Shown here one piece after another: positions 31,649 to 42,893 of a stretch of 64,000 nt of DNA. Within the stretch, counting starts at the first letter, position 1. Every line of letters starts with the position of its first letter. Position numbers and translations under genes: made by a program. The notes under the pieces are model-generated. The model was not told where the DNA came from. It ran no database searches and worked only from the letters and a program-made list of their open reading frames with translations. Source of the stretch: Hysterangium stoloniferum (lineage: Eukaryota; Basidiomycota; Agaricomycetes; Hysterangiales; Hysterangiaceae); contig WHVD01000086.1 of NCBI GenBank assembly GCA_015178975.1, positions 124,001-188,000 on the forward strand, given 5' to 3'.

Positions 31649-33240
31649 TCAGAGTGTCGATAGGGGTCCAGGTTTACTTGTATAAGTGGTGTGGAAGTCA
31701 GTTACAACTTCCATAGTGTGTCCAAGTTCCGTGACCAATATCCATGAAGTTTCTTCATCAGTACCTTCATATCCTGCCCATTTGACTAAATAAAGCAGTT
31801 TACAAGGACATCGGTGATTGTTGATTTTGGAATCCAAAATCTCGGAAACATCAAATTCAGGTTCTCTGTCAATGATGACTGGAGGAGGTTGAGTACATTC
31901 TGGGATGTTGTTAGGAACACAAGGTTCTAACATGGAAATGTGGAAGATGGGATGGACTGCTCACATACTTTTGGGAAGTTGGAGAGTCCAGGAAAGTGAG
32001 CTTGAAAGGACCTAAGAATTTCTTGGGAAGTTTTTTGGAAGGATGGGTAGTTTGGAAGAATTGAGCTTTACAAAAACCTGGTCTCCAATTTTGTACATAG
32101 GAGATGAGATTCTGTTTTTATCCATGGAACATTGATAATGTTCCTGAGTGGAAGAAATACCTTTCTGAAGTTCGTGATGTAACTCATTGAGGTTGGTAAT
32201 AGATTCTTGAGCACAGGCAGAAGCCAAATCTCATTTGGAATGTACTGTGAGATTAGGATTATATCCTTTATTGACAAACAAGGGGGAGATGCTGGTAGTG
32301 GCATTCAGAGAATTATTGTAAGCAAATTTCGCAAGTGGAAGAAGGGATTTCTAGTTGTCCTGTTGGTAGTTGCAATAAATGCAGAGGTATTGTTCCAGGG
32401 TTTGGTTGACACATTCAGTTTGTCTGTCACCTTCTGGATGATATCCCAAAGTGAAATGTAATTCATATCGAGAGCTTTGCCAAGGGCCTTGAAGAAATGG
32501 GAAACAAATTTGGAACATCAATCAGAAGTTACATGAGATGGAACACCATGTTTGGAAAATATGTGAATGATGAAAAGTTCTGCTAATTGTAAAGATGTGG
32601 TTGTGTCATGAGTGGGTATTAAGATTCCTTGTTTTGAGAATTGGTCTACAACAACTAGAATGGATGTAAAGCCTTTGGAAGTCAGGAGTTGTTCGATAAA
32701 ATCAATGGAAATTGAGTTCCAGGGTTTTTCCAGTATCGGGACTTGCTTGAGAAGGCTGAACAGCTTATGTATGTCTCTGGGATTTAGAGCATAAGCAAGT
32801 GGTGCATGACTTACAGAACTGGGTTATGAAATCTCAGAGGTTGGGCCAAGTATATTTTCTTCGGATCAAGCCAAGAGTATTTTTAATTCTATTATGTCTG
32901 GAGATTGGATGAGCATGTTTGTACTGAAGTACACAGAGTTGGAGATTGTCAGAATCTGGAACGTAGATATGTCCATTGAGATGAATGAAACCTGGAGAGT
33001 CTTGGGACCACTGGGGTTATTGGGATCATCAGGAACTTCTAGGTGTGACTTGAGAGCTGGATCGGAAGTAAGTGCAGAAAGGGTATCTTGATGTAATTGC
33101 TCAATGTCCATAATCATAACACTACACATAATTGGATGGTAGAGGGCAGTCAGTTGGATAGATGTGGAAAGTTGCTGTGTTGTAAAAATCAGTTTCATGT
33201 TGTATGGATTAACAATGGATAGTTACTTTCCCCCTCTTTA
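31649..33240 (-). pseudogene. Gypsy-2 integrase with chromodomain
   Basis: The chromodomain YLVKWAGYEGTDEETSW and the preceding EILDSKINNH are intact in frame 31933-31649. Upstream the core and the zinc-binding CKSCTTC (near 32800) survive in several frames (32227-32012, 32304-32068, 33198-32866) broken by stops and shifts. It is the same family as Gypsy-1 and Gypsy-3. Its upstream neighbour, RNase H, is now 5.5 kb away because of the insertion 33301-38815. Confidence 0.78.
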
Positions 33241-33300
33241 GGATAGCTGTCCCATCATCAAGTCATGGCATCCAGTTTTCCACCAAGATGTCTGGGCTGG

Positions 33301-33702
33301 TGTGAAAAGTGGTGGAAGTTCTGACCATTCTATATACGAAGAAATGAGTAGAATGGGAAGAAGGATGATTCGAGTGGAGGCCTCGACTGTTATAGTTTGA
33401 GGTCTGAAGTATTAGATAGCTCAGATAATGCTACATACCTATGTGGTAGCTGACACATTACCCTGATCACCACTCGCTGTAGACCTAGTTTATGTCTTAC
33501 GAGTGGTGGTGCTTGGGTAAAAGTGTGTCTCTGTCTATTTGGTGCTGAGTGCACCCACAAGTATACACAAAGCTTCAAACTAATGAAATGGTGCAATATT
33601 CGAAGAAAAGATAGAAAAATATGAATAAAATGTGTAAAATATAAATAAAATAAAAGGAGTGTTTTACTACAATGAAACTGTGGTAAAAGCATACTCCTCA
33701 CA
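33301..33702 (-). repeat. 3' LTR of the LARD-like element
   Basis: 402 bp, TGTGAAAAGTGG..CATACTCCTCACA, direct repeat of 38416-38815. The adjacent minus-strand polypurine tract (CTGGGGGGCAC) defines this as the 3' copy. Confidence 0.88.
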
Positions 33703-34199
33703 GTGCCCCCCAGTTCGAAGGGATGTGCTATACAAAGTTCTGGAAAGTTTTGGGGATGCCCCCCAGGTGTCTTGTGTGGAGCCCCCCAAACTGCAAGGTG
33801 CCAAGACCCCAGCATTCCTTCCAGTCCCTAGTCAAGCACTCCTCCAGTCCTCAAACAGCAAATGGACTACTTGATAGCCTTCTGGACACTCCCACATTGT
33901 CTCCTTCCAGGACATGAGGCATTCCTCATAGCAGATGTCCTGTAGGTGGACAGACTGTCATGTAACTTGTTGGGCTGTGCATATTGGGGTTAGGAAGGTA
34001 AGCTATCATTAGAGTCCATTGGAATCACCTACTCCTTAAATGAGTACCGGAGGAGGTTTATGATGCTTTGCTGTGGCCAGATAATGTAAGACTCGGGATT
34101 AGGATCTTCCCATGCTGCTAGTCTATGGGACCTAGCAGCATACATGATGCTGTGAGCCTTCCTGGCCAGGATGTATACCCTATACCCCCTATACTGCCC

Positions 34200-34973
34200 C
34201 CCATTTGCGATATTGTTGTTCCACAGCAATCTTGCAAATTAACCATTGTTGTGCACAGTTAGGTTGCAGTCTGTTCCTGAAAGGTCTAGCCCATGGCAGG
34301 TCTAGAAAGTGTCCAGTAATGCTTCAAGTAGGTGGGTGAGTCCAGAGGAAAAAGAAAAAGTCACGAAATTGACTGAGTTCAGTACAATTGTGATAATGGA
34401 CCCAAATACGGCACTGAGGTTGGGTCACATAGTTCTGTCCAGGCATATCTGATCTAGGCGTTTCCCTGCAAGTTATTGAACCTTTTGCAGCTAGTCAACC
34501 ACTGACAAAAGTAAAGTGGAGGGGTGGAGGGGAAAGGGTCTATGTGTGTTGGCAAGAAGTTGTCAGGGCACAGTGTTGCAAGGTGTCACACACCGAACCC
34601 TAATTTGTGAATGCCTCATCAGAAAGCATCACACGCCGAGCTTGAAAGTTGTGAAGGTCAAGAAAAGCAAAGCTCCGACTATTTCAGTGCGAGGCTTTAA
34701 CCATGAGGAAGGACCTTGTTGAACAGTGTGTGCTGAACCTGTAAGTTACAAAGGTTGGAAGAGCAAAGCTCCGACTATTTCAGTGTGAAGCTTTAGCAGA
34801 GGGGAAGGCTAAGAGTAGGTGATGTTGAAAGTCGAAATGGTGTGAAGGCTTCATTGTGAGGTGACACGGCCCTGCATCCACATGTGTCCACAGGTTTTGG
34901 AGGTCAGTCCTTTACTCTGTTTCGTACTTGACTGGGGACCTCACACCATCTCCTCGTCATTGGAAGGACATGA
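34200..34973. other. element interior, no clear gene
   Basis: Contains two copies of a ~75-bp stretch ('gcaaagctccgactatttcagtg', 34668 and 34763) and a block shared with 36951-37010 ('ccctatactgcccccc..gcgatattgttgttcca'). No convincing frame. Confidence 0.35.
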
Positions 34974-35682
34974 CTATTGATGGCTGTCAACACTCGATCG
35001 GCTGCTGGGAGACCCAATGTCTGAGTCTGTCGACACCCCTAGGTCACCCCCATGCATGTTTATCCTAATACCAATAAGTGCCACCAACCCCAATGTCCTC
35101 AGGAAAGGCTGAAAACTGTCCAACTGATATAGGGGTCTCCCCACCTGTATCAGGGTCGTAAATGGGGCAAGGTACCCTTCATCTATCAGTTTGTCATGAT
35201 GATGGCCGCGGTAACGTGAAAGCAACTTTCAAAGATTTGCATAGTTTTTCCATTACCACTCATTGGCACAAGACAATTCACAACTGTTCACATGGTTTCA
35301 CACCGGCTATGGCCCTCAGTGCCTCCTGAACTGCCTCCTCTGACATAGATTTTTCCATCACCCATGCCAGGACATCAGCCTCAAGTTTGGTCTGTTGAGG
35401 CTTGCATTGTGCTTCGAGCAAGAACTGAGAGAGGTATTCTAGCCATTCGGAAATTCTTGCACCTGCAGAGATGACCAGGAAAAAGCGTGACATTGTTGTC
35501 TGAAAGGGACAGGCAGGGGAAAACAAGGGAAATAATGTGCCGAGTATATATAGTGTGATTCTGCATCTGGTCAAAAAGAACATAAGCACGCCTAAAGGTA
35601 CACTGCTATTCCCGGTGAATAAGACGAGACTCGAGGTGCCACAGCTGTGCTCTCTTAACACAAAGGAGACGTTCACATGCAT
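34974..35682 (-). pseudogene. unknown ORFs in the LARD-like element (3' part)
   Basis: Frames 35682-35278 (ISEWLEYLSQFLLEAQ, SEEAVQEALRAIAGVK) and 35225-34974 (MLSRYRGHHHDKLIDEGYLA) are in the element's sense orientation. Codon usage looks protein-like but no family is recognised. They may be pieces of one gene separated by introns or breaks. Confidence 0.35.
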
Positions 35683-35778
35683 TCGTTACTTCAGGTGGAT
35701 GTCCATTGCTCTATGTACCTATGCTGGTGGTGGCATGCTGGGTGACTTGGATAGCGATAGTGACAACGACAACAACAT

Positions 35779-36133
35779 CTATGGTGTTGAGAGTGTAGGA
35801 AAGGCCATTCTAGTAGGTGATGGATGGGGATGTATCCTATTTGAAGAAACATGTGGAATATCATTGTCATTCATGGAGTCCTCACTTACTAAAAGCTGCA
35901 CATCATCCTTCACCACTGATACCCACTCTACACCATTATTTAAAAACCTGCACGCATAATCCAGCTTCTCGAAGGACCACCCAATACCCATCTTGCAAGC
36001 AACAAGTGTGGCAATGGGATGACAAAGACAAACGTGGAGATAGTAATGCCCATTCAGGCTCTTTGATGAGGAACTTGTCTCCAAAACTGGGAATGGGATC
36101 AGGCTTGGGCCTCTCAAACATGGGGCCTGTCAC
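35779..36133 (-). pseudogene. unknown ORF in the LARD-like element (middle)
   Basis: Two overlapping frames, 36133-35936 (MTGPMFERPKPDPIPSFGDK) and 36117-35779 (MGIGWSFEKLDYACRFLNNG), read as one protein with a frameshift near 36050. Sense orientation relative to the element. No known domain seen. Confidence 0.35.
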
Positions 36134-36412
36134 TGGTGAGGGATGTGTTGAATGAGACAGTAGTGGATTTTGTGGAGATGGTGAGTCTTTGGATGTGTCT
36201 TGAATTTGTGCGAGTCCTGATGATGCTTACATTGATTTTCTTAGGGGGATTGGACCCATCCGTGTAGTGACATTTGTTGATGCATATGTTAGCTACTACC
36301 ATGCAGTGCACCCTCAAACTGCACCCATGCAGCACACCTTCAAGTCGCACCCACACACCTTCAAACCACGCCCTCATACTGCACTTGTGCACTCACACGG
36401 TACACCCTCAAA

Positions 36413-36720
36413 TTGAACCCATGCAGCACACTCATGCACCTGCATGACGTGTTGGTGTGCTCACGCAGCATACTTGTGCATCCACACGACATGTTGACGC
36501 ACTCGCGCAGTGTGCTTGCACACCCATGCGATGTGTTTGCACACCCACACAGCATGCTTGTGCACTGTGTGATGTGTTCACACACCTGCACAGCGTGCTT
36601 ATGCACCTGTGCAGCATGCTTATGCACCTGTGCAGCATGCTTATGCACCTGTGCAGCATGCTTATGCACCTGTGCAGTGTGCTCATGCAGCATGCTTATG
36701 CACCTGTGCAGCTACATATG
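36413..36720. repeat. minisatellite, 21-bp core
   Basis: The unit cagcatgcttatgcacctgtg is repeated almost perfectly from about 36592 to 36680, with degenerate related units back to 36413 ('catgcagcacactcatgcacctg'). In one minus frame it encodes HKHAAQV heptads. It lies inside the LARD-like element; copy number is likely variable. Confidence 0.8.
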
Positions 36721-37002
36721 TGTTCATGCACTGCACCCAGCTCTCAACTGTTTCATCGGCAAGACTGGTGACATAGTCATTTGCACACTGCCACACCCAT
36801 ATCCATGTGCTGCACCCATACTCCCACACACTCGCACCTATGCACTCACACACTGCACCCCACTATCGACTGTTCCCTTGGCAAGACTGGTGACATAGTC
36901 ATTTGCACGCTCTTGCTAGCCATAGGTGACAATCCCATATGTGCCTTCTCCTATACCCCCTATACTGCCCCCCTGTTGCGATATTGTTGTTCCATAACAA
37001 TC

Positions 37003-37696
37003 TCACAACATAACAATCATCCCCCACATGACATAATTTCTGAGGGAGAGTCCCAGGTCAAATGGGAATGTATCTGTCCTCAGCTTGGTCCATCGAGAAG
37101 TGTCCAGTGCGGTGTGTCCGTGATTGCCTTCCATTTGCAGAAACTTCATCAGTGCCCCCCATTCTTTATGTCGACAAATTCCTAGTGGTGTCTCTATGGG
37201 AAGGCTTTTGTTAAGCTCTGCAGGATGGGATGGCTTTACTTTTGGTGAGTCCTGTCCCAGGCCTTTTCTATCATCAAAACCATCATCTGATATCTGCTCC
37301 CCAGTTCCCAAGCCTTTATTGCAGTCCCAATCATTCGAGCTATTGGACGACTTGTTGGAGGGTCCACTTGGGGGAGTAAATGGGATAGGATGGATAGGTG
37401 ATGGATGGTGAGATTTGTCAGGACACTGCAAATCTCGACCTGATGATGATGGGGAATTGGAGACAACTTTGACTGTGATCTTTTCTGTAGACACATTTGA
37501 AAAAGATGAATGTCCTTTTTTTGGCAGTCAATCTGGCATAGATCCCAGGACATTCTCCATGAAAGGGACCAGAGTTGGAGGATGAGGGTATTTGTGCTGG
37601 CTCATCAAACCCACTGAGCAATTCCACCATCATCTTGTTACATCTCTCCAGGTTGTGCATCAATCTTGCCCTGAGAGTAAAGTAGGTGAAACACAC
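37003..37696 (-). pseudogene. unknown ORFs in the LARD-like element
   Basis: Frame 37696-37418 (MCFTYFTLRARLMHNLERCN, LLSGFDEPAQIPSSSNSGPF) and frame 37494-37003 (Pro/Ser-rich HPSPIHPIPFTPPSGPSN, then acidic) continue each other with a shift near 37480. Sense orientation. No family recognised. Confidence 0.35.
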
Positions 37697-37822
37697 ATTT
37701 GAGGGTTTACCATATATGTATGGATTCCTTCAACATTTGAATGTATATGAAATCTGTATCGACCCTTGGCACAATGTGATCCCCTCTGAGCAATACATGC
37801 ATAATCTGTAGCAGATCGTCAT

Positions 37823-38251
37823 TCACACAAAGTAAATCAGTGAGGAGAATGAACAGTTCCATCTTGATGCTATTCCCTTTTCTCGGAAGAACATCACTTC
37901 ATTTGACCACTTTGGGATCAACTTTGTTACCTCATTGAGAGTTCCAGGCCAAGTGAATACATTGTGTGCTGATATGATGCCATGATACCAACCTACCCAA
38001 GCTGCTACTGTTGCAGGCATGGATGGGTATCTAGTCCTGTAATCCTTTGTGGCAGCGATGACCTTATCTCTCAAAACTCGAGGAGCATAGTAAGAGTCCC
38101 ACTTTACATTGACAAGCTCCAAATAAAGTGGTTGGCCATGATGTTTGAAGATAACCTGTCTTGGTGGGAAGACCAGGGTATCCTTTGTGAAGGAGCGAGC
38201 ATTTTGCCTTTCCAAGGGACTCGACTGCTCAAAGTTTGAGTTACCTTCCAT
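37823..38251 (-). CDS. first ORF of the LARD-like element, unknown
   Basis: 142 codons from an ATG at 38251, 165 bp inside the 5' LTR (38416). Reads MEGNSNFEQSSPLERQNARS, then a hydrophobic/aromatic part (TVAAWVGWYHGIISAHNVFT). After the stop the other frame is open (DDLLQIMHVLLRGDHIVPRV), suggesting a frameshift or intron. Its position corresponds to gag in other LTR elements, but no capsid or zinc-knuckle motif is visible. It could be a captured host sequence. Confidence 0.4.
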   Translation of the reverse strand: MEGNSNFEQSSPLERQNARSFTKDTLVFPPRQVIFKHHGQPLYLELVNVKWDSYYAPRVLRDKVIAATKDYRTRYPSMPATVAAWVGWYHGIISAHNVFTWPGTLNEVTKLIPKWSNEVMFFREKGIASRWNCSFSSLIYFV

Positions 38252-38415
38252 TTAACCAGATTCGCAATGCTCAGCATGTGAGGAGTTCCAGACAGTGTTT
38301 TGTGAAGTCGCGAATGTTGACACCCTCACAGCCATGTAGTTAAAATTTGGTATTAGATAGTTGAATATAAAAGATTTTCTTCATAGGGAAAGTACAGTCT
38401 GGCCCGGATCACCAC

Positions 38416-38815
38416 TGTGAAGAGTGGTGGAAGTTCTGACCATTCTATATATGAAGAAATAAGTAGAATGGGAAGAAGGATGATTCGAGTGGAGGTCTCC
38501 TGTTACAGTTTACGGCCTGAAGTGTTAGATAGCTCAGATAATGCTACCTATGTGGTAGCTGACACGTTACCCTGATCACCACTTGCTGTAGACCTAGTTT
38601 ATATCTTACGAGTGGTGGTGCTTGGGTAAAAGTGTGCTCTGTCTATTTGGTGCCAAGTGCACCCACAAGTATACACAGAGCTTCAAACTAATGAAATGGT
38701 GCAATATTCAAAGAATATAAAGGATAGAAAAATATGAATAAAATGTGTAAAATATAAATAAAATAAAAGGAGTGTTTTACCACAATGAAACTGTGGTAAA
38801 AGCATACTCCTCACA
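38416..38815 (-). repeat. 5' LTR of the LARD-like element
   Basis: 400 bp, TGTGAAGAGTGG..CATACTCCTCACA. On the minus strand TGGTGATCCGGGCC begins one base after its end, as expected of a primer-binding site. Confidence 0.88.
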
Positions 38816-38820
38816 GTTGG

Positions 38821-39960
38821 AAATGGGTAATCATGTTGAAAGCAGAGAGAAATTTGGACCTGTGGGCTTGCTGTTGGGTCAAAGGTTTGGTGGTGGAAAA
38901 ATACTCCAAATTTTTGTGATCAGTAACAATGTCGAGGGATCTGCAGAACAAGGTAGTGCTGCCAATGTTTGAAAGCTTTGAAGATTGCCAAAAGTTCCTT
39001 ATCATGAACATTATAATTGAGTTCAGAAACTGAAAGTGTCTGAGAAAGCAAAGCAACCAGGTGAATTTCACCATCAGAATCCTGAATGGAAAGAATCATG
39101 GCAATTGCATTGTCAGAAGCATTGGTTTCCACAATAATCAGAATGTCAGGTTTCCAATGAGAAAAAATCAGAGTGGATGTGAAGGCATTTTTAGAGTCTG
39201 AAAAGCAGAACAGTATTTGTCATCAAAAACCCATGGTTGAGATTTATGGGTAAGATGAGTGAGTGGTATGGTAATAATATCCAAATAGTTCTGAATAAAT
39301 CGTTGGTAGAAGTTTGCAAAACCTAAAAATGATTGGATATCCTTGACTTTCTGTGGTTCAGGCCAATTGCAGACAACTTGAACCTTGGTTTCATCCATGC
39401 AGAGACCATCAGGTCCAATAATGAAACCTACATATTCAATAGAATCCATGTCAAAAAGCATTTTTTACCATTAGCAAAAAGGCCATTTTTTTCAGAGTCT
39501 TCAGAACACTTCATGGACCTGCTCATCATGAAGAGTGGGATTTTTGGAAAATACCAAAATGTCTTCCAAGGAGACTATAACACATACATCAAGCATGTTG
39601 GAAAATATATCATTAACAAAATGTTGAAAAGTGGAAGGAGCATTGGTAAGGTCAAAAGGCATAACAAAGGATCCATAGCGAGTGCAGAAAGCAGTCTTCC
39701 ATTCATTGCCTTTGGCAGTTTGGACCAAATGATAGGCATGTTTAAGGACTATTTTGGTATAAATCCGAGCTTTTAATGGGGCATTGAGTAAATCAGTAAT
39801 GAGTGGAAGTGGATACTTATCTTTCTGTGTTATGGAATTTAAACCTTGGAAATCGACACAGAGTCAGAGAGAACTGTCCTTCTTTGTGATGAACAGGACA
39901 GGCACTCCAGATGGAGACTTTGAGGGATGGATAAAACCTATCAACAAATGTTCATCCAAG
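38821..39960 (-). pseudogene. Gypsy-2 reverse transcriptase and RNase H
   Basis: RNase H (39132-38920) shows [20 protein letters not shown] and [20 protein letters not shown]. Upstream, 39461-39168 has LGFANFYQRFI (RT thumb), and 39728-39501 the palm, where the YxDD box reads SLEDIL, so both flanking residues and the first Asp of YLDD are changed. Frameshifts separate these pieces. It continues across the solo LTR at 39966-40299. Confidence 0.8.
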
Positions 39961-39965
39961 AACTC

Positions 39966-40299
39966 TGTAAGGGGACGTCCGGTCGTTACCCTATAGCAGT
40001 ACCCTAGAGGGCAGGGCGCTAGCTCTCACTGCTTCATCATCTCTGTATCCTAGATCCGAGTTCCGCTCTGTGATTGTGTGTCACATGATGTCTTCTGTTA
40101 TCTTAGGTTAGAGTTCAGTGGAGCTGTAGCTTATCATGATAGTGCCTCGTGCTAGTAGATAGTTGATAGCTATTGACAGCATTACCCTACACCCTAGAGG
40201 CTATATAGAGGTAGCTAGGATGTACCGATACCTTAGCTTGATATCGACTTGGTTACTTGTGATCACTCTTCGAGTTAGACGTTAGTCGGTTCCCTCACA
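39966..40299. repeat. solo LTR, target duplication AACTC
   Basis: A 334-bp unit TGTAAGGGGACG..GTTCCCTCACA, flanked by AACTC at 39961-39965 and 40300-40304. It is GC-richer than its surroundings and unlike any other LTR in the window. Removing it with one duplication restores the gypsy frame around EFLDEHL, so it inserted into Gypsy-2 after that element's own insertion. Confidence 0.92.
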
Positions 40300-40304
40300 A
40301 ACTC

Positions 40305-41130
40305 CCAAGTAGATGAAAGTTCCAATTGGGACAATGGGTAAATAGGTCCTAAGGGTGGGTTTGAACTGGGCTCAATATTGATTGTTAAGTTGTAAGGGCT
40401 ATGGGGTGCAAGCTGGTCAGCTTTCTGCTTACTGAAAATATCTGCAAAATCATGGTATTTTTTGGGAACTCCTTCCAGGTCAGCTTTCAGCTCAGATAAT
40501 TCTGGAGTTGCAAAATGTCCAGATGCTTCATCAACTTTTAAGCTGATCAAAAAAACACTGTGATCTGTTGAGTTTACTCACCCTAACAAATGCTGCAGCA
40601 TTGATGAGAGAGATTTTTGGACATTCAGAGGTTTCAGTAGAAGCTGGAGGTGCTGTAGAGGCTGAAGAGACTTTGTGGCCAGATTAGATGCTGCAGGAGG
40701 AATGGAAGTGTCAGGAATCTGGAAATTAATACTGCCCAATACCCAGTCAATCAACAGATTATATTGGGTGAGCCAGTTGAATCCAAGAATGACCAAACAG
40801 CTAGAGTCCAAATGTGTTACAAAAAAGGTAACCATCTGAGATGTTCCACATGGAAATGGATAGACATGTCACAGGCTTGAGTAATTGCTGGGTTGCTAGT
40901 GCTGTCACACAGATGCAAAGAAATTGCAGGAATAGAATGGAGATTCAGCTTATGTTTTGTGGCAAAGGTGGTATCTACAAAACAGTGTGTGGAGCTGGAA
41001 TCAATCAGAGCTTGAAACACTAAATTTCCAAGAAGTTCAGAAACGAGTTTTACAAATAAGGAGTCAGGGCTAGAGAGAGTGGACATGTTGAGATGGATAA
41101 TCTCAGAAACATAGAGAGAGTCAATACAAC
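40305..41130 (-). pseudogene. Gypsy-2 aspartic protease and linker
   Basis: Frame 41086-40817 includes the retropepsin site, here ALIDSSSTHCFVDT: the invariant Gly after Asp-Ser has become Ser, so the protease is inactive. Frame 40835-40578 has [12 protein letters not shown]. Frame 40550 onward has YHDFADIFSKQKADQLAPHS leading to reverse transcriptase. Confidence 0.78.
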
Positions 41131-41280
41131 CCTCTGTCTGTGCAGATTCTGGAGGGTTGCTTACTCTTTTTTCAACTCTGTGGCAGGTTCTTCCTTGGAC
41201 ATTGTAGTTGTGGCAGAAGTTGCCGCATGAGCCTTGGAAGAGTTAGACTTAACAGTGCAACCAGAAACCTTGTATCTGTA

Positions 41281-42330
41281 TTATCCACAGAAAAGACAGA
41301 GATCATTATCCATGTATTGTTGTTTATCCTTTGGGGTGAGTTTACCGTTGGAACCCAACAGGTGGGAAATGTTGGGATTATTGGAAGTTGACTGTTTTTC
41401 CTTTTTGGATTTTTTGTCTTTCTTCTGATTGGAATTCAATTTGCTGGTAATAGTGCCAGAGTTGCCAGGGTTATTGCCAGGGTTAAGGCCAGAAGACTTG
41501 CTAGTCAACACCTTATTGCCTTGAGAATGTTCCATTGCATTTTCTTGGGAAATGTCTGCTTTTCATTCCCAATAGCGGGCATTGGATGTTTGAGCTTTCA
41601 TCTGAGAGTTTTTGGCTTCCCATCTTTGCAGATATCGTCTTTTAGGTGTGATGGAAGACCCATATAGAAATGGTGCCTGAGGGTGGAATCATCCCATCCA
41701 CAGCATGCAATGAGGTATTGAACTTGACAAGATAATCAGAAACTCACTGATTGTCCTTCATCTTATGCATCATTTTCTGCTTCACCAGATTGATCGTAAG
41801 TTCCAAAGTTAGTTTCCAATTCTTTGACAACTTTGTCCCAGTCATTGAGCAATAGGGGTATCTCATCAGATAATCTGGAAAGTCTGGGTTTGAACCAATC
41901 CTGCACAGTATCCTTAAGATAAGAGAGCACAAAGTTGACTTTTCGACTGTCAGACTTGAATGCAGTGGGCTGATCACAGAAACTGAAATGGTATTGAAGA
42001 AGGAAATTCTTCAACTTTTTCAGATCCTTGCCAGTAAATGGTTCAGGTTCTTTGACTCCGGTGCAGGATGCTTTCCTCAGCAGATTTCAGATAGTCAGTG
42101 ATTTTTGCAATGGAATTGATAAACATCATTTCAGTTGGTTCATTGGAAGATTTCTTTTCAATTTGTCTGGTTGTTCTTCTTCCTCATCATTGGAAACTTT
42201 GGGAGTTTGGAATCTTTTGCTACCTCAGTAAATTCTTCAATGGAGGCTGATGTTATCAGCTGAGCTGGGGTTTTGGGTTGAGTAGTGTAAAGTTGCAATG
42301 GGGATTGAAGTTGGGATGGTCCTTCAGCAG
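41281..42330 (-). pseudogene. Gypsy-2 gag
   Basis: Capsid core in frame 42014-41763 (PEPFTGKDLKKLKNFLLQYH before it, then DSRKVNFVLSYLKDTVQDWF). The basic Asn/Ser/Lys region and start of the zinc knuckle lie in frame 41535-41281 (MDNDLCLFCG, then stop). It is clearly homologous to the Gypsy-1 gag. The N-terminus near 42330 is cut close by transposon copy B. Confidence 0.78.
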
Positions 42331-42347
42331 CTTTGCATTGGGACCCA

Positions 42348-42893
42348 TGGAGGATATCTGAAAACTATTAAGTATACCAAATTCTAATATACTCTAAAGG
42401 TCATTTAAACATCTGGAATGTGATTCAAACATAATTTGGTTTTTAAAACTTTCAAAAAGTTTTAAGCTCTCTTGTACATTACAAACTAAAGAATCTTTCC
42501 AGACACGAGTAGACAATAAAAAAAATTAGTAGTTTGAAACACTAATACTGTTGAAAAATAGATAGTTTTAGATAGTCCATTCCATGCATATGTATATCAT
42601 TGGCACCTCTAAATACATATGTATTACTTCGGAATGGATCTGTCAATCTGAACAGATTTCTACTTGATTCAACATACCCAGAATATATAGGGGGTTTACT
42701 TAATAAAGACAGCTGTGGTATGAAAAATTTCCAATAATATTTTACATATTTTACATGGAAATAACTACATTACAACTTTTAAAAAACAAATTACTAATAA
42801 AAGTATTAGTAGGCATCTGTAAAAGGAAGGAAATTATATACAATAGTTTCTATTAATTGACTCTGAATTGTTTAGGATGTAATATTACCGATG
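42348..42893 (+). mobile_element. 0.68-kb DNA transposon, copy B (3' truncated)
   Basis: Starts GGAGGATATCTGAAAAC and follows copies A and C closely up to 'gtttaggatgtaatatt' at about 42893, where it ends. It shows the empty site (atggaaataactac) of the LTR inserted in copy C. Confidence 0.75.

Larger units (their letters stand above)
33301..38815 (-). mobile_element. 5.5-kb LTR element without pol (LARD-like), inserted in Gypsy-2
   Basis: LTRs of 402 bp (33301-33702) and 400 bp (38416-38815) both run TGTGA..TCACA and are about 95% alike by eye. Flanks GCTGG (33296-33300) and GTTGG (38816-38820) form a 5-bp target duplication with one C/T change. On the minus strand the sequence right after the 5' LTR is G-TGGTGATCCGGGCC, beginning with TGG one base from the LTR as a primer-binding site should, and ACTGGGGGGCAC precedes the 3' LTR as polypurine tract. 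The 4.7-kb interior has no reverse transcriptase, integrase or protease, only unknown minus-strand frames and a minisatellite. A solo LTR of this family is at 54961-55640. Confidence 0.82.
30118..42347 (-). mobile_element. Gypsy-2: chromovirus interrupted by two younger LTR insertions
   Basis: Minus-strand order: gag (42330-41281), protease (41090-40305), reverse transcriptase/RNase H (39965-38821), integrase with chromodomain (33240-31649), antisense accessory frame (30880-31545), polypurine tract and 3' LTR (30118-30696). It is split by the solo LTR 39966-40299 and by the 5.5-kb element 33301-38815. The 5' LTR is missing; the element ends at the DNA transposon copy B (42348). Numerous stops and frameshifts mark it as dead. 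Confidence 0.82.

Noticed and set aside
36361-36898. ORFs rich in His, Cys and Ala on both strands
   Set aside because: Products of the 21-bp minisatellite read in different frames.
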